Of a stretch of DNA of 64,000 bases, positions 26,470-37,030 are shown piece by piece; position 1 is the first letter of the stretch, and every line of letters starts with the position of its first letter. The notes under the pieces were generated by a model. That model searched no databases and was not told the origin of the DNA. It saw nothing but the letters and a program-made list of their open reading frames with translations. Both the position numbers and the translations under genes were made by a program. Location: assembly GCF_049671645.1 (NCBI RefSeq), contig NZ_JBATVG010000007.1, forward strand, positions 152,883 through 216,882, given 5' to 3'. Source of the DNA: Castellaniella sp049671645. GTDB taxonomy: Bacteria; Pseudomonadota; Gammaproteobacteria; Burkholderiales; Burkholderiaceae_B.

Positions 26470-27280
26470 ACGACACTGGCTGCCTCGCAAGCGCACGGTC
26501 TTTCTGGTGCTGTATCTGCTGTTCGCGCTGGCCCCCATTTATTGGATGGTGGTCATGAGTTTCAAGACCAACCAGGGCATCCTGGCCGAGTTTTCGGTCT
26601 TTCCCCGGGAATTCACGCTGGACAGCTACCGCCTGATCCTCACGGATCCGTCCTGGTACATGGGCTACGTCAACAGCCTGGCCTACGTCTGCCTGAACAT
26701 GGTCATGGCCATCGCGGTCGCCCTGCCTGCCGCCTATGCGTTTTCCCGCTATTCCTTCCTGGGCGACAAGCATGTCTTCTTCTGGCTGCTGACCAACCGC
26801 ATGACGCCGCCCGCAGTCTTTCTGCTGCCGTTCTTCCAGCTGTATTCCACGCTGGGGCTGCTGGATACCTATTGGGCGGTCGCGCTGGCCCATCTGCTGT
26901 TCAACGTGCCCCTGGCCGTCTGGATCCTGGAAGGCTTCATGAGCGGCATTCCCCGCGAAATCGATGAAACCGCCTATATAGATGGCTATAGCTTTCCCCG
27001 GTTCTTCCTGACGATCTTCCTGCCCTTGATCAAGTCGGGGGTCGGGGTGGCGGCCTTCTTCTGTTTCATGTTCAGTTGGGTCGAATTGCTGCTGGCCCGT
27101 ACCCTGACCAGCGTCGATGCCAAGCCGATCGCGGCCATCATGACGCGCACGGTCTCGGCCTCCGGCATGGATTGGGCCACCCTGGCGGCAGCCGGCACGC
27201 TGACCATCGTGCCTGGGGCCATCGTCATCTGGTTTGTCCGTCACTATATTGCCAAGGGCTTCGCCATGGGGCGGGTCTAG
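26462..27280 (+). CDS. glpQ: Glycerol ABC transporter permease GlpQ
   Basis: 272-residue MalG/UgpE-type permease with six helices; the EAA loop reads IPREIDETAYIDGYSFPRFF. The ATG at 26462 gives MTERHWLPRKR before the first helix; an in-frame start at 26408 is inside glpP. It partners GlpP to form the membrane channel. This GlpQ is not the glycerophosphodiesterase of the same name. Confidence 0.9.
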   Translation: MTERHWLPRKRTVFLVLYLLFALAPIYWMVVMSFKTNQGILAEFSVFPREFTLDSYRLILTDPSWYMGYVNSLAYVCLNMVMAIAVALPAAYAFSRYSFLGDKHVFFWLLTNRMTPPAVFLLPFFQLYSTLGLLDTYWAVALAHLLFNVPLAVWILEGFMSGIPREIDETAYIDGYSFPRFFLTIFLPLIKSGVGVAAFFCFMFSWVELLLARTLTSVDAKPIAAIMTRTVSASGMDWATLAAAGTLTIVPGAIVIWFVRHYIAKGFAMGRV

Positions 27281-27292
27281 GGGGATCGCATC

Positions 27293-27601
27293 ATGTTCGA
27301 TTGGATGGTCTGGACCGTGCCGACGGCCGTGTTTTTCATCTGTATCGCTGTACTGCTGGTCGGAATGACCCTGTGGGAAATCCGATCGCCCACCGTCCTG
27401 CGCAAGGGATATCTGCCCATGGCAACCACCCGGGGGGACCGCCTGTTCATCGGCCTGCTGGTGGCGGCCTACATCAACCTGGGTTTTCTGGGGCTGGGCG
27501 AGCAGATCATGGACTGGTTCTCGCTGCAGGAAGAGCCCTCGGTCTGGATCAGCTTCGCGCTGTCCATGGCGGCCTTGGTGTTTGTGATGCGCAAAGCCTG
27601 A
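27293..27601 (+). CDS. DUF2160 small membrane protein of the glycerol transporter operon
   Basis: 102-residue integral membrane protein with three hydrophobic segments (about 5-27, 50-68 and 81-97). Proteins of this family lie between the permease and binding-protein genes in glycerol ABC operons, as here: 12 bp after glpQ and 110 bp before glpV. Its role, perhaps an accessory subunit, is not established. Confidence 0.82.
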   Translation: MFDWMVWTVPTAVFFICIAVLLVGMTLWEIRSPTVLRKGYLPMATTRGDRLFIGLLVAAYINLGFLGLGEQIMDWFSLQEEPSVWISFALSMAALVFVMRKA

Positions 27602-27612
27602 GACAAGAGCGC

Positions 27613-27631
27613 CGCCGGCTTCAGACCGGCG
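27613..27631 (+). repeat. Intercistronic hairpin before glpV
   Basis: CGCCGG-CTTCAGA-CCGGCG forms a 6-bp stem in the 110-bp gap between the DUF2160 gene and glpV. It has no T tract. It may mark an mRNA processing or attenuation point that lets the binding protein be made at a different level from the membrane subunits. Confidence 0.35.
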
Positions 27632-27711
27632 TTGCAATCGGGTCGATCGCCGTACCCCGCGGTATCGCCCTTCAGAAGCACTTGGGGACTTCCAAACGAG
27701 AGGAGAGCATC

Positions 27712-29445
<1,734 letters not shown>

Positions 29446-29465
29446 GTCTTCATGGTGTCAACACG

Positions 29466-31079
29466 ATGTCCCAACCTGCTGAACACGTTCCGGCCCTGAC
29501 GGATCGGACCCAATTGCTGCAATCCCTCGATGCCCTGCGCGAGGTGGATCTGATCGTGATCGGGGGAGGCGCCAGCGGGTTGGGAGTCGCTCTGGATGCC
29601 CGGCTGCGGGGCCTGTCGGTCCTGCTGCTGGAATCCCGCGATTTTGCGGGCGGCACCTCGTCGCGGGCCACCAAACTGGTGCACGGCGGGGTCCGTTATC
29701 TGGCTCAAGGCAATATCAGCCTGGTCCGGGAGGCCTTGCACGAAAGGCGGGCGCTGCTGAACAACGCGCCGCACCTGGCCCAGCCACTGGCTTTCATCAT
29801 GCCGGCCTACCGACCCTGGGAGGTCCCGTTCTACGGCGCCGGCCTCAAAATCTACGATGCCCTGGCCGGCGCGGCCAGCCTGGGCAGGACGCGCTGGCTG
29901 GGACGCGGCAGCACGCTCCGGGAACTGCCCGGGGTCAACGGCCGCCACCTCTACGGAGGTGTCAAATACTGGGACGGCCAGTTTGACGACGCCCGCCTGG
30001 CTCTGGCCCTGGCGCGCACCGCCGCGGCGCAAGGCGCGCTGGTCGTGAACTATTGTCCTGTGATCGACATCCTGCATGAGGGCGGCCGGGTGTGCGGCGT
30101 GCGCTGGCAGGACGCGCTGGCGCCCGACGGCGCTCCCCGAGAGGGGCAGGTGCGGGCGCGCTGCGTCATCAACGCCACCGGGGTGTGGGTGGACGACGTC
30201 CGTCGCCTGGACGATGCCGCCCGGGGGCAGACGATGCGGCCCATGGTGGCCCCCAGCCAGGGGGTGCACCTGGTGGTGGATCGCTCCTTTCTTCCAGCGG
30301 ATCATGCGCTCCTGCTGCCGCATACCCGGGATGGCCGGGTCCTGTTCGCCGTTCCCTGGCTGGGGCATGTGATCCTGGGCACCACGGATACGCCCCGGGA
30401 CAAAGTGGAGCGTGAACCCCACGCCCTGGTGGAGGAAGCCCGCTTCATCCTGAACGAGTCCGCCCACGTGCTCGCCCGGGCCCCCAAGGCCGATGACGTG
30501 TTGAGCGTCTGGGTCGGATTGCGGCCTTTGGTGCGCCCCGATGATCAGGATGGCGGCAATACCAAGTCCATCAGCCGTGAACATACCGTGCGGATCAGTC
30601 CTTCCGGCCTGGTGACGGTGACGGGCGGCAAGTGGACGACGTATCGTTCAATGGCCGAAGACGTGTTGCGTCAATGCGTGCAGGCGGGGCAGCTGGATGC
30701 CTTGCCCGCCTGCCGGACCGCCCGCTTTCCGCTGGTGGGGGCGCCCGCTCCTGCGCAGGCTGCGACGCGCCTGAGCGTGCTGCCCGGATTGCAGGGGTAT
30801 GGCACCGAGGCGCCGGCCGTCCAGGCGCTGCCGGGCGCCAGTGTGCCCCTGGGGCTGGGTCTGACCGAGGCCATGGTGCGCTATGCCGCTCGTCATGAAT
30901 ATGCGCGGTGTGTCGAGGATGTGTTGGCCCGACGCCACAGAATGCTATTCTTGAATGCAGCGCTGGCGCAGCAGGCCGCCCCTGCCGTATCCTCGATTCT
31001 TCGTGACGAAATCGGCACGGATGGCCAGTTGGACAATTTCCTTGCGCTGGCGGACCAATATCGCCGTGTCCCTGCCTGA
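29466..31079 (+). CDS. glpD: Glycerol-3-phosphate dehydrogenase (FAD, respiratory)
   Basis: 537-residue membrane-associated flavoprotein that oxidises glycerol 3-phosphate to dihydroxyacetone phosphate and feeds electrons to quinone. The FAD-binding motif VIGGGASGLGVALDA is at about residues 33-47, followed by the FAD signature GGTSSRATKLVHGGVRYL. The substrate-site region TVTGGKWTTYRSMAED lies near 380-395, and the C-terminal helical domain ends the protein. It begins 20 bp after glpV, so it probably ends the glycerol operon and uses the product of GlpK. Confidence 0.95.
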   Translation: MSQPAEHVPALTDRTQLLQSLDALREVDLIVIGGGASGLGVALDARLRGLSVLLLESRDFAGGTSSRATKLVHGGVRYLAQGNISLVREALHERRALLNNAPHLAQPLAFIMPAYRPWEVPFYGAGLKIYDALAGAASLGRTRWLGRGSTLRELPGVNGRHLYGGVKYWDGQFDDARLALALARTAAAQGALVVNYCPVIDILHEGGRVCGVRWQDALAPDGAPREGQVRARCVINATGVWVDDVRRLDDAARGQTMRPMVAPSQGVHLVVDRSFLPADHALLLPHTRDGRVLFAVPWLGHVILGTTDTPRDKVEREPHALVEEARFILNESAHVLARAPKADDVLSVWVGLRPLVRPDDQDGGNTKSISREHTVRISPSGLVTVTGGKWTTYRSMAEDVLRQCVQAGQLDALPACRTARFPLVGAPAPAQAATRLSVLPGLQGYGTEAPAVQALPGASVPLGLGLTEAMVRYAARHEYARCVEDVLARRHRMLFLNAALAQQAAPAVSSILRDEIGTDGQLDNFLALADQYRRVPA

Positions 31080-31149
31080 AAGACCTTGCGCGCGCATCAA
31101 GATTTATTGTCAATTAATAATATTTAGAAACAATTGAATCTCTTGTAAA

Positions 31150-31191
31150 TTGACAAGTAATGTCAATTTTGCCGCTAATTGAGACTATACT
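31150..31191 (+). promoter_or_regulatory. Candidate flhDC promoter region with TTGACA/TGTCAA inverted repeat
   Basis: The 277-bp gap between glpD and flhD is the most AT-rich stretch of the island's edge. TTGACAAGTAATGTCAA (31150-31166) is a perfect 6-bp inverted repeat. TATACT (31186-31191) could be a -10 box with a weak TCAATT -35 (31163-31168) at 17 bp. The leader to the flhD ATG would be about 160 nt, long as in other flhDC operons. No gene is visible in the gap. Confidence 0.35.
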
Positions 31192-31356
31192 TCGCCTGTC
31201 CATGTCAAATTTGCATGGAATTGTTTCTTTGATGTCTGAATTTAATTCCCGTAGCGACCTGAAACGTGACAAAGATCTTCTGGCGTGACTGTCTGATGCT
31301 GAAAGATCCGGTCCGGGTTCATGAGCTCGGGGGCAGCCATTCTCAAAAGGGATCCC

Positions 31357-31677
31357 ATGTCTGATATTGATTCTGCGTTGTTGGACGACATTCGCGAAGT
31401 CAATCTTTCCTATCTGATGCTGGCGCAGCGCCTGTTGCGTGAAAACCTGGCTGCCGGCATGTTCCGGCTGGGGTTCGGCGCGGATGTCGCGGAAATCATC
31501 CTGAATCTCTCGCCTGCCCAGATCGTCAAGCTGGCCAGCTCCAATTCCGTGCTGTGCGCCTTCCGCCTGAACGACGCCCAACTATTGAACTCCCTGACCC
31601 ACGAGGTCCTGGGAGGGGTATTGCAGCAGGCTCACTCCACGATCCTCATGAGCCGGCAGGAAGCCGTCACCGCCTGA
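31357..31677 (+). CDS. flhD: Flagellar master regulator subunit FlhD
   Basis: 106-residue all-helical protein that joins FlhC in the FlhD4C2 activator of class II flagellar genes. The segment LLDDIREVNLSYLMLAQRLL is the family hallmark. The ATG at 31357 follows an AAGGGA ribosome site; an upstream ATG at 31321 adds twelve residues (MSSGAAILKRDP) without family similarity. It starts the flhDC pair, with 3 bp between genes, and opens the motility island. Confidence 0.94.
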   Translation: MSDIDSALLDDIREVNLSYLMLAQRLLRENLAAGMFRLGFGADVAEIILNLSPAQIVKLASSNSVLCAFRLNDAQLLNSLTHEVLGGVLQQAHSTILMSRQEAVTA

Positions 31678-31680
31678 TCC

Positions 31681-32238
31681 ATGACCAGTAAAAGCGTATC
31701 TCGCGAGGCCGACGACATCCTGCTGGCGACCGACATGATCCGCTTGGGCGCCCGTCTGCAGGTGCTGCAGGCGGAAACGTCGCTCAGCTACGATCGTCTG
31801 GCCCGCCTGTATCGGGAAGTCAAAGGCGCTTCGCCTCCGAAGGGCATGCTGCCGTTTTCGGTGGACTGGTTCATGACCTGGCTGCCGAACATTCATTCCA
31901 GCCTGTTCTACAACATCTACCGCTACCTGGACACGTTCACCCCCGCCAGGAAATCGCACGCGCTGGTCCAGGCGTATCGCCTTTATCTGGAACAGTCCGC
32001 AGCGGGGTTGCAGCCGGGGGAACCGCAGGCCGAACCTGTCCTCAGTTTCACGCGGGCCTGGATGCTGGTGCGGTTTTTCGACAGTGGTTTGGTGCAGCTG
32101 TCCTGTTGTCAGCAATGCCACGGTCAGTTCGTGGCGCATGCTCATGATCCGGAATCCGATTTTGTCTGCGCCATCTGCAAACCGCCTCCCCGGGCAGGCA
32201 AGACCCGGGCGCGGCGCAAGGCCCACACCATCGCCTGA
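31681..32238 (+). CDS. flhC: Flagellar master regulator subunit FlhC
   Basis: 185-residue DNA-contacting subunit of FlhD4C2. The zinc site is visible as CC-x2-C (CCQQC, about 139-143) and C-x2-C (CAIC, about 161-164). The N-terminal helices (SREADDILLATDMIRLGARL) are typical. It is 3 bp from flhD and 112 bp before motA. Its likely targets in this window are the flg, flh, mot and che operons. Confidence 0.95.
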   Translation: MTSKSVSREADDILLATDMIRLGARLQVLQAETSLSYDRLARLYREVKGASPPKGMLPFSVDWFMTWLPNIHSSLFYNIYRYLDTFTPARKSHALVQAYRLYLEQSAAGLQPGEPQAEPVLSFTRAWMLVRFFDSGLVQLSCCQQCHGQFVAHAHDPESDFVCAICKPPPRAGKTRARRKAHTIA

Positions 32239-32272
32239 ATGGCGGCAGATACCGGATTTGTGGACAAAAAGA

Positions 32273-32308
32273 CCTGTTGAACCATGCTTTTAAAAGCATG
32301 AAAACAGG
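32273..32308. repeat. Long interrupted palindrome between flhC and motA
   Basis: CATGCTTTTAAAAGCATG (32283-32300) is a perfect 18-bp palindrome, enclosed by CCTGT (32273-32277) and ACAGG (32304-32308). It lies in the 112-bp gap between flhC and motA. There is no T tract after it, so it is more likely an operator or mRNA hairpin than a terminator. Confidence 0.5.
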
Positions 32309-32350
32309 CGAACATTGACAGCATTCTGACGACTAACAAGGCGCGCGCAC

Positions 32351-33220
32351 GTGTTTATCATTCTGGGGTATCTGATTGTCCTGATCGGGGTGTTTGCCAG
32401 CTTCATCGGGGTGGGCGGGCATCTGGGGGCCTTGTACCAGCCTTTTGAATTCCTGCTGATCGGCGGCTGCGCCCTGGGTGCGTACATTGGCGGCAGCAAC
32501 GGCGCTTCCATCAAGCTGCTGATCGAAGCCATTCCCAAGGCCATCAAGCGCAATCCCTACGGCAAGCCGCTGTACATGGAATTGCTGGCGCTGCTGTATA
32601 CCCTGCTGAACAAGGCCCGGCGCGATGGCCTGATGTCCATCGAATCCGATATCGAAGACCCCAAGTCCAGCGCCATCTTCACGCAGTATCCCCAGGTCCA
32701 GAAAGACGCCAAGCTGATGGAATTCCTGACGGATTACCTGCGCATCATGATCAGCGGCAACATGAACCCCTTCGAAATCGAAACCCTGATGGACCAGGAA
32801 ATCGAGGCCCTGCACAGCGAACACAATACCCCCATCAACGCGGTGCGCGCCGTCGCCGACAGCTTGCCGGCCTTTGGTATCGTGGCGGCGGTGCTGGGGG
32901 TGGTGCATGCGCTGGCCGCCGTCGACCAGCCGCCTGCCGTCCTGGCCGACCTGATTGCCAAGGCTATGGTCGGTACTTTCCTGGGCATCCTGCTGTCCTA
33001 TGGGTTCGCCGCGCCGTTTGCCGCTGCGGTGGAACGCCAGTCCGTGGCGGCCGTCAAGGTCCTGGAATGCATCAAGGTCACGCTGCTGGCCAGCATGAAT
33101 GGCTACCCGCCGCCCCTGGCCGTTGAATTCGGCCGCAAAGTCCTGTTCTCCACGGTTCGGCCCTCGTTTGCCGAACTGGAAGCCCACGTCCGGCAGGCCA
33201 AGAGCCAGGCCGCCAAGTAA
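32351..33220 (+). CDS. motA: Flagellar motor stator protein MotA
   Basis: 289-residue inner membrane stator subunit with four helices; two near the N-terminus (IILGYLIVLIGVFASFIGVG and the next) and two near residues 165-210. The cytoplasmic loop holds the charged torque-generating region. The start is GTG at 32351, preceded by CAAGG at a good distance; the family start MFIILGYL supports it. It precedes motB by 18 bp. Together they form the proton channel of the motor. Confidence 0.95.
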   Translation: MFIILGYLIVLIGVFASFIGVGGHLGALYQPFEFLLIGGCALGAYIGGSNGASIKLLIEAIPKAIKRNPYGKPLYMELLALLYTLLNKARRDGLMSIESDIEDPKSSAIFTQYPQVQKDAKLMEFLTDYLRIMISGNMNPFEIETLMDQEIEALHSEHNTPINAVRAVADSLPAFGIVAAVLGVVHALAAVDQPPAVLADLIAKAMVGTFLGILLSYGFAAPFAAAVERQSVAAVKVLECIKVTLLASMNGYPPPLAVEFGRKVLFSTVRPSFAELEAHVRQAKSQAAK

Positions 33221-33238
33221 GGCAGGGGGCAAAGGGCT

Positions 33239-34372
33239 ATGGCCAAACAGGATACCGGCCGGGTGGTCGTTCGCCGTAAGCGTGCTTACGGCGAAGGGCA
33301 TCATGGGGGCAGCTGGAAGATCGCCTATGCCGACTTCATGACGGCGATGATGGCGTTTTTCCTGGTCATGTGGCTATTGCTGCTGGTGCCGAAAACGGAA
33401 CTCGAAGGGATCGCCGAGTATTTCCGCATGCCGCTGATCACCGCCGTGACGGGGGGGCCCAAGGTCGACAACAGCCGGTCGGTGATTCCGGGAGGCGAAC
33501 CCAGCGTCGTGCCCAACAAGAACCCGACGCCGCCCCAGATGATGGATCTGGAGAACCAGGAAGACCAGCTCGACCAGGAAAGCCTGGAGAACCTGAAGCA
33601 GAAGCTGGAAACACTGATCGAGAACAATCCGGTGCTCAAGCAGTTCCGGCCGCAATTGCTGCTGGACATGACGCCGGACGGCCTGCGCATCCAGATCCTG
33701 GATCAGCAGAATCGCCCCATGTTCGCCACCGGCAGCGCCCGGGTTCAGCCCTACATGCGCGACATCCTGCGCGAACTGGCTCCGCCCATCAATCAGCTGC
33801 CCAATTCCATCACGATTTCCGGCCATACGGACGCCATGCAGTACGCGGCGGGCGACCGCAGCTACAGCAACTGGGAACTGTCGGCCGATCGGGCCAACTC
33901 GGCCCGCCGTGAATTGGTGACCGGCGGTCTGGTCGAGCGCAAGGTCAAGCGCATCCTCGGGCTGGGCGATACGGTCAACCTGATCCAGGACGATCCCATG
34001 GCGGCCGTGAACCGCCGCATCAGCATTCTGGTGCTGAACCGCCAGGCGGAACGGCGCATCGATGCCCAGAACAGCGCGGGCGCCAGCGGGAAACGGATCC
34101 GTGAACTGCTGGAAGAACTCAGCCATCCGGATCGGCCGGGCGGCGCTGTTCCCGCAACGGGCGCGGCGGCGCCTGCGGTAACCGGCGGCGCGCCCTCCGC
34201 GCCGGGCTCCGCTCCGTCTGCTGCTCCGGCAGTCGCGCCATCTTCCGCCCCGGCAGCCGCGCCTGCGGGGGCTGCATCACCGGCAGGCGCGACGCCGCCT
34301 GCGGTAAACCAACCATCCGGCGCACCGGCGGCAATGCCCGTTCCGGCGGCCGGCAATCAAGGGCGAGGGTAA
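33239..34372 (+). CDS. motB: Flagellar motor stator protein MotB
   Basis: 377-residue stator subunit. A single helix at about 30-50 starts with YADFMTAMMAFF, whose aspartate is the proton carrier. The plug/linker follows, then an OmpA-like peptidoglycan-binding domain (about 155-275; ITISGHTDAMQY, SNWELSADRANSARREL). The last ~75 residues are an Ala/Pro/Gly-rich low-complexity tail with no family match, which makes it longer than E. coli MotB (308). Two bases separate it from cheA. Confidence 0.95.
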   Translation: MAKQDTGRVVVRRKRAYGEGHHGGSWKIAYADFMTAMMAFFLVMWLLLLVPKTELEGIAEYFRMPLITAVTGGPKVDNSRSVIPGGEPSVVPNKNPTPPQMMDLENQEDQLDQESLENLKQKLETLIENNPVLKQFRPQLLLDMTPDGLRIQILDQQNRPMFATGSARVQPYMRDILRELAPPINQLPNSITISGHTDAMQYAAGDRSYSNWELSADRANSARRELVTGGLVERKVKRILGLGDTVNLIQDDPMAAVNRRISILVLNRQAERRIDAQNSAGASGKRIRELLEELSHPDRPGGAVPATGAAAPAVTGGAPSAPGSAPSAAPAVAPSSAPAAAPAGAASPAGATPPAVNQPSGAPAAMPVPAAGNQGRG

Positions 34373-34374
34373 TC

Positions 34375-36444
34375 ATGAGTGCAGGTGTGGACCTCAGCGA
34401 ATTCTACGATACGTTCTTTGACGAGGCCGACGAGCTGTTGGCCAATATGGAACAACTGCTTCTGAACCTGGATCTGGCGAATCCCGACTCCGACGAACTC
34501 AACGGGATCTTCCGGGCGGCGCATTCCATCAAGGGAGGGGCCGGCACGTTCGGCTGCTTCGAGGAACTTGCCAAGACGACCCACCTGCTGGAAAACCTTC
34601 TGGACCTGATCCGTCACGGCGAGTTGGCCTTGCGTCAGGATATGATCGACATCTTTCTGGAAACCAAGGACGTGTTGACCGATCAAGTCGCCGCGTATCG
34701 CGGCTCGGAAAAGCCCGACCAGCAAGTCTACGAGCGCATCTGCGCTCAACTGAGGCAGCTGGCCCTCGAACATCAGCAGGGCGGCCCCGCGGCTGCGGCC
34801 CCGGCCGCTCCGGCGCCCGTCTCCGCCTCTGCGCCCGCTGCCAGCGCTCCGGTCCCGGTCGCGACGGCTGGCGCCTTGCCGGTGCGGGTGCGCATCAATA
34901 GCATCCAGGACAAGGACGTCGAGCCTCTGTGCAACGAGATGGCGCTGATGGGCGCCATCCTGCACCGTGATCACCGTGACGGCAATCTGTCCCTGTGGCT
35001 GCAGACCGGCACGCCGGCAGCCGATCTCGAAGCGGTCTGCTGCTTCATCGTCAATGCCGATCAGGTGGACGTGACTCACGAAGCCTTGCCGGGCGCGGCC
35101 GTAGCCGCGCCGGCGGTCGGCGCCGAACCGGCCAGTCCGCCTGCCGCGCCGCCTGCCGCGGAATCGCCCGCGGCCGACGCCGACACCGCCTCGTCCGCCG
35201 CGTCGATGGATCATCCCGCCGATGGCGGCGACAAGTCCGCCGCGCACAAGGCCAAGAAAGAAAGCGGCACCATCCGGGTCGGGGTGGAAAAGGTCGACCA
35301 GATCATCAATCTGGTGGGCGAACTGGTCATTACCCAGGCCATGCTGGTGCAGACGGCGCAGTCCCTGGATCCGGTCTTGCATGACCGCTTGCTCAACGGC
35401 ATCGAACAGCTGGACCGCAATGCCCGCGATCTGCAGGAAGCCGTCATGTCGATCCGCATGATGCCCATGGACTATGTTTTCAGCCGCTTCCCCCGGGTGG
35501 TGCGCGAAAACGCCCATAAGCTGGGCAAGCAGATCAAGCTGGTCACCAAGGGCCAGGCCACCGAGCTGGACAAGAGCCTGATCGAGCGCATCATCGATCC
35601 CTTGACCCACCTGGTGCGCAACAGCCTGGATCACGGCATCGAGACGCCCGAAGCCCGCATCGCCCAGGACAAGGACCCCGAAGGCACCCTGATCCTGTCG
35701 GCCCAGCATAATGGCGGGCAGATCATCATCGACGTGATCGACGACGGGGCGGGGTTGAATCGCGAGAAAATCATGAAAAAGGCTGTCGCGCTGGGTTTCC
35801 CGGTCTCCGATGCCACGCCCGATGATGAAATCTGGCAACTGATTTTCGCGCCGGGGTTTTCCACCGCCGACAAGGTCACGGATATTTCCGGGCGCGGCGT
35901 GGGCATGGATGTCGTGCGTCGCAACATCCAGAGCATGGGCGGGCATGTGCAGTTGTCGTCGCGCAAGGGGCAGGGCACGACCACGCGCATCGTGCTGCCG
36001 CTGACCCTGGCCATTCTGGACGGCATGTCGGTCAAGGTGGGCGAGGAAACCTTCATCCTGCCGCTGTCGCACGTGACCGAGTCCATGCAGGCCAGCGTCG
36101 AACAGATCCACCGCATTTCCGAGACCGAGCAGATGCTGCACGTGCGTGGCGAATACCTGCCGGTCGTGGCCTTGCACGAAGTCTTCAACGTGGGCAATGC
36201 CGAAACCGACCTGACCAAGGCCATCGCCGTCATTCTGCAGGCGGAAGACCAGCGCTTCGCGCTGATGGTCGATCACTTGATCGGCCAGCATCAGGTCGTC
36301 GTCAAAAACCTGGAAACCAATTACCGCAAGGTTCCGGGGATTTCCGCCGCCACTATTCTGGGCGATGGCAGCGTGGCGCTGATCGTGGATGTCTTCGCCT
36401 TGCGTCGCGCCACCGCCCTGCGTTCGTCAGCCACGGCTGCCTGA
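34375..36444 (+). CDS. cheA: Chemotaxis histidine kinase CheA
   Basis: 689-residue kinase. The Hpt domain carries the phosphorylated histidine at residue 50 (AAHSIKGGAG). An Ala/Pro linker (about 135-165) leads to a P2-like domain, then a second Ala-rich linker. Dimerisation helices start near 300 (IRVGVEKVDQIINLVGELVI). The catalytic domain shows the N box (HLVRNSLDHGIE) and G boxes (DVIDDGAG, GRGVGMDVV). The C-terminal CheW-like domain ends the protein. It phosphorylates CheY and CheB encoded downstream. Confidence 0.96.
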   Translation: MSAGVDLSEFYDTFFDEADELLANMEQLLLNLDLANPDSDELNGIFRAAHSIKGGAGTFGCFEELAKTTHLLENLLDLIRHGELALRQDMIDIFLETKDVLTDQVAAYRGSEKPDQQVYERICAQLRQLALEHQQGGPAAAAPAAPAPVSASAPAASAPVPVATAGALPVRVRINSIQDKDVEPLCNEMALMGAILHRDHRDGNLSLWLQTGTPAADLEAVCCFIVNADQVDVTHEALPGAAVAAPAVGAEPASPPAAPPAAESPAADADTASSAASMDHPADGGDKSAAHKAKKESGTIRVGVEKVDQIINLVGELVITQAMLVQTAQSLDPVLHDRLLNGIEQLDRNARDLQEAVMSIRMMPMDYVFSRFPRVVRENAHKLGKQIKLVTKGQATELDKSLIERIIDPLTHLVRNSLDHGIETPEARIAQDKDPEGTLILSAQHNGGQIIIDVIDDGAGLNREKIMKKAVALGFPVSDATPDDEIWQLIFAPGFSTADKVTDISGRGVGMDVVRRNIQSMGGHVQLSSRKGQGTTTRIVLPLTLAILDGMSVKVGEETFILPLSHVTESMQASVEQIHRISETEQMLHVRGEYLPVVALHEVFNVGNAETDLTKAIAVILQAEDQRFALMVDHLIGQHQVVVKNLETNYRKVPGISAATILGDGSVALIVDVFALRRATALRSSATAA

Positions 36445-36472
36445 TCCTCCATCTTCCCGCTACGGAGCCACC

Positions 36473-36973
36473 ATGAATCTCACGGAACTCAAACAGGGTC
36501 AGGCCGAAACCCAAGGCCAGGAATTCCTGATCTTTACCCTGGCCGACCAGGAATATGGCATCGATATCCTGAAGGTGCAGGAAATCCGGGGCTATGACAG
36601 CCAGACCGTGACGCGCATCGCCAACGTCCCGTCCTTCATCAAGGGCGTGACCAATCTGCGTGGGGTCATCGTTCCCATCGTCGATCTGCGCATGAAATTC
36701 AATATGGACAATGTGGAATACACCGCCCAGACCGTGGTGGTGATCCTCAACGTCAATTCGCGGGTCGTCGGCGTGGTCGTCGATGGCGTGTCCGATGTCT
36801 TGATTCTGCAGACCTCGCAGATCAGTTCGGCGCCGCAGTTCGGCTCGGCCTTTTCCACGGAGCACCTGACCGGCATCGGCACGGTCGGCGATCGCATGCT
36901 GATTCTGGTGGATATCGAAAAACTCATGACCAGCGAAGAAATGGCGCTGGTCGAAAGCGCGGCGGCTGCCTGA
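36473..36973 (+). CDS. cheW: Chemotaxis coupling protein CheW
   Basis: 166-residue adaptor linking chemoreceptors to CheA. It is a single CheW domain: QEFLIFTLADQEYGIDILKVQEI at the start (written here in part), then TNLRGVIVPIVDLR, and GIGTVGDRMLILVDIEKLM at the end. The ATG at 36473 follows CGGAG; an in-frame start at 36389 lies within cheA. It sits between cheA and a chemoreceptor gene. Confidence 0.95.
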   Translation: MNLTELKQGQAETQGQEFLIFTLADQEYGIDILKVQEIRGYDSQTVTRIANVPSFIKGVTNLRGVIVPIVDLRMKFNMDNVEYTAQTVVVILNVNSRVVGVVVDGVSDVLILQTSQISSAPQFGSAFSTEHLTGIGTVGDRMLILVDIEKLMTSEEMALVESAAAA

Positions 36974-37030
36974 ACCGCACAGCCGTCCGCACTCTCTCAG
37001 ACACATTCATGCCCACGAGGTTCTGATTCC

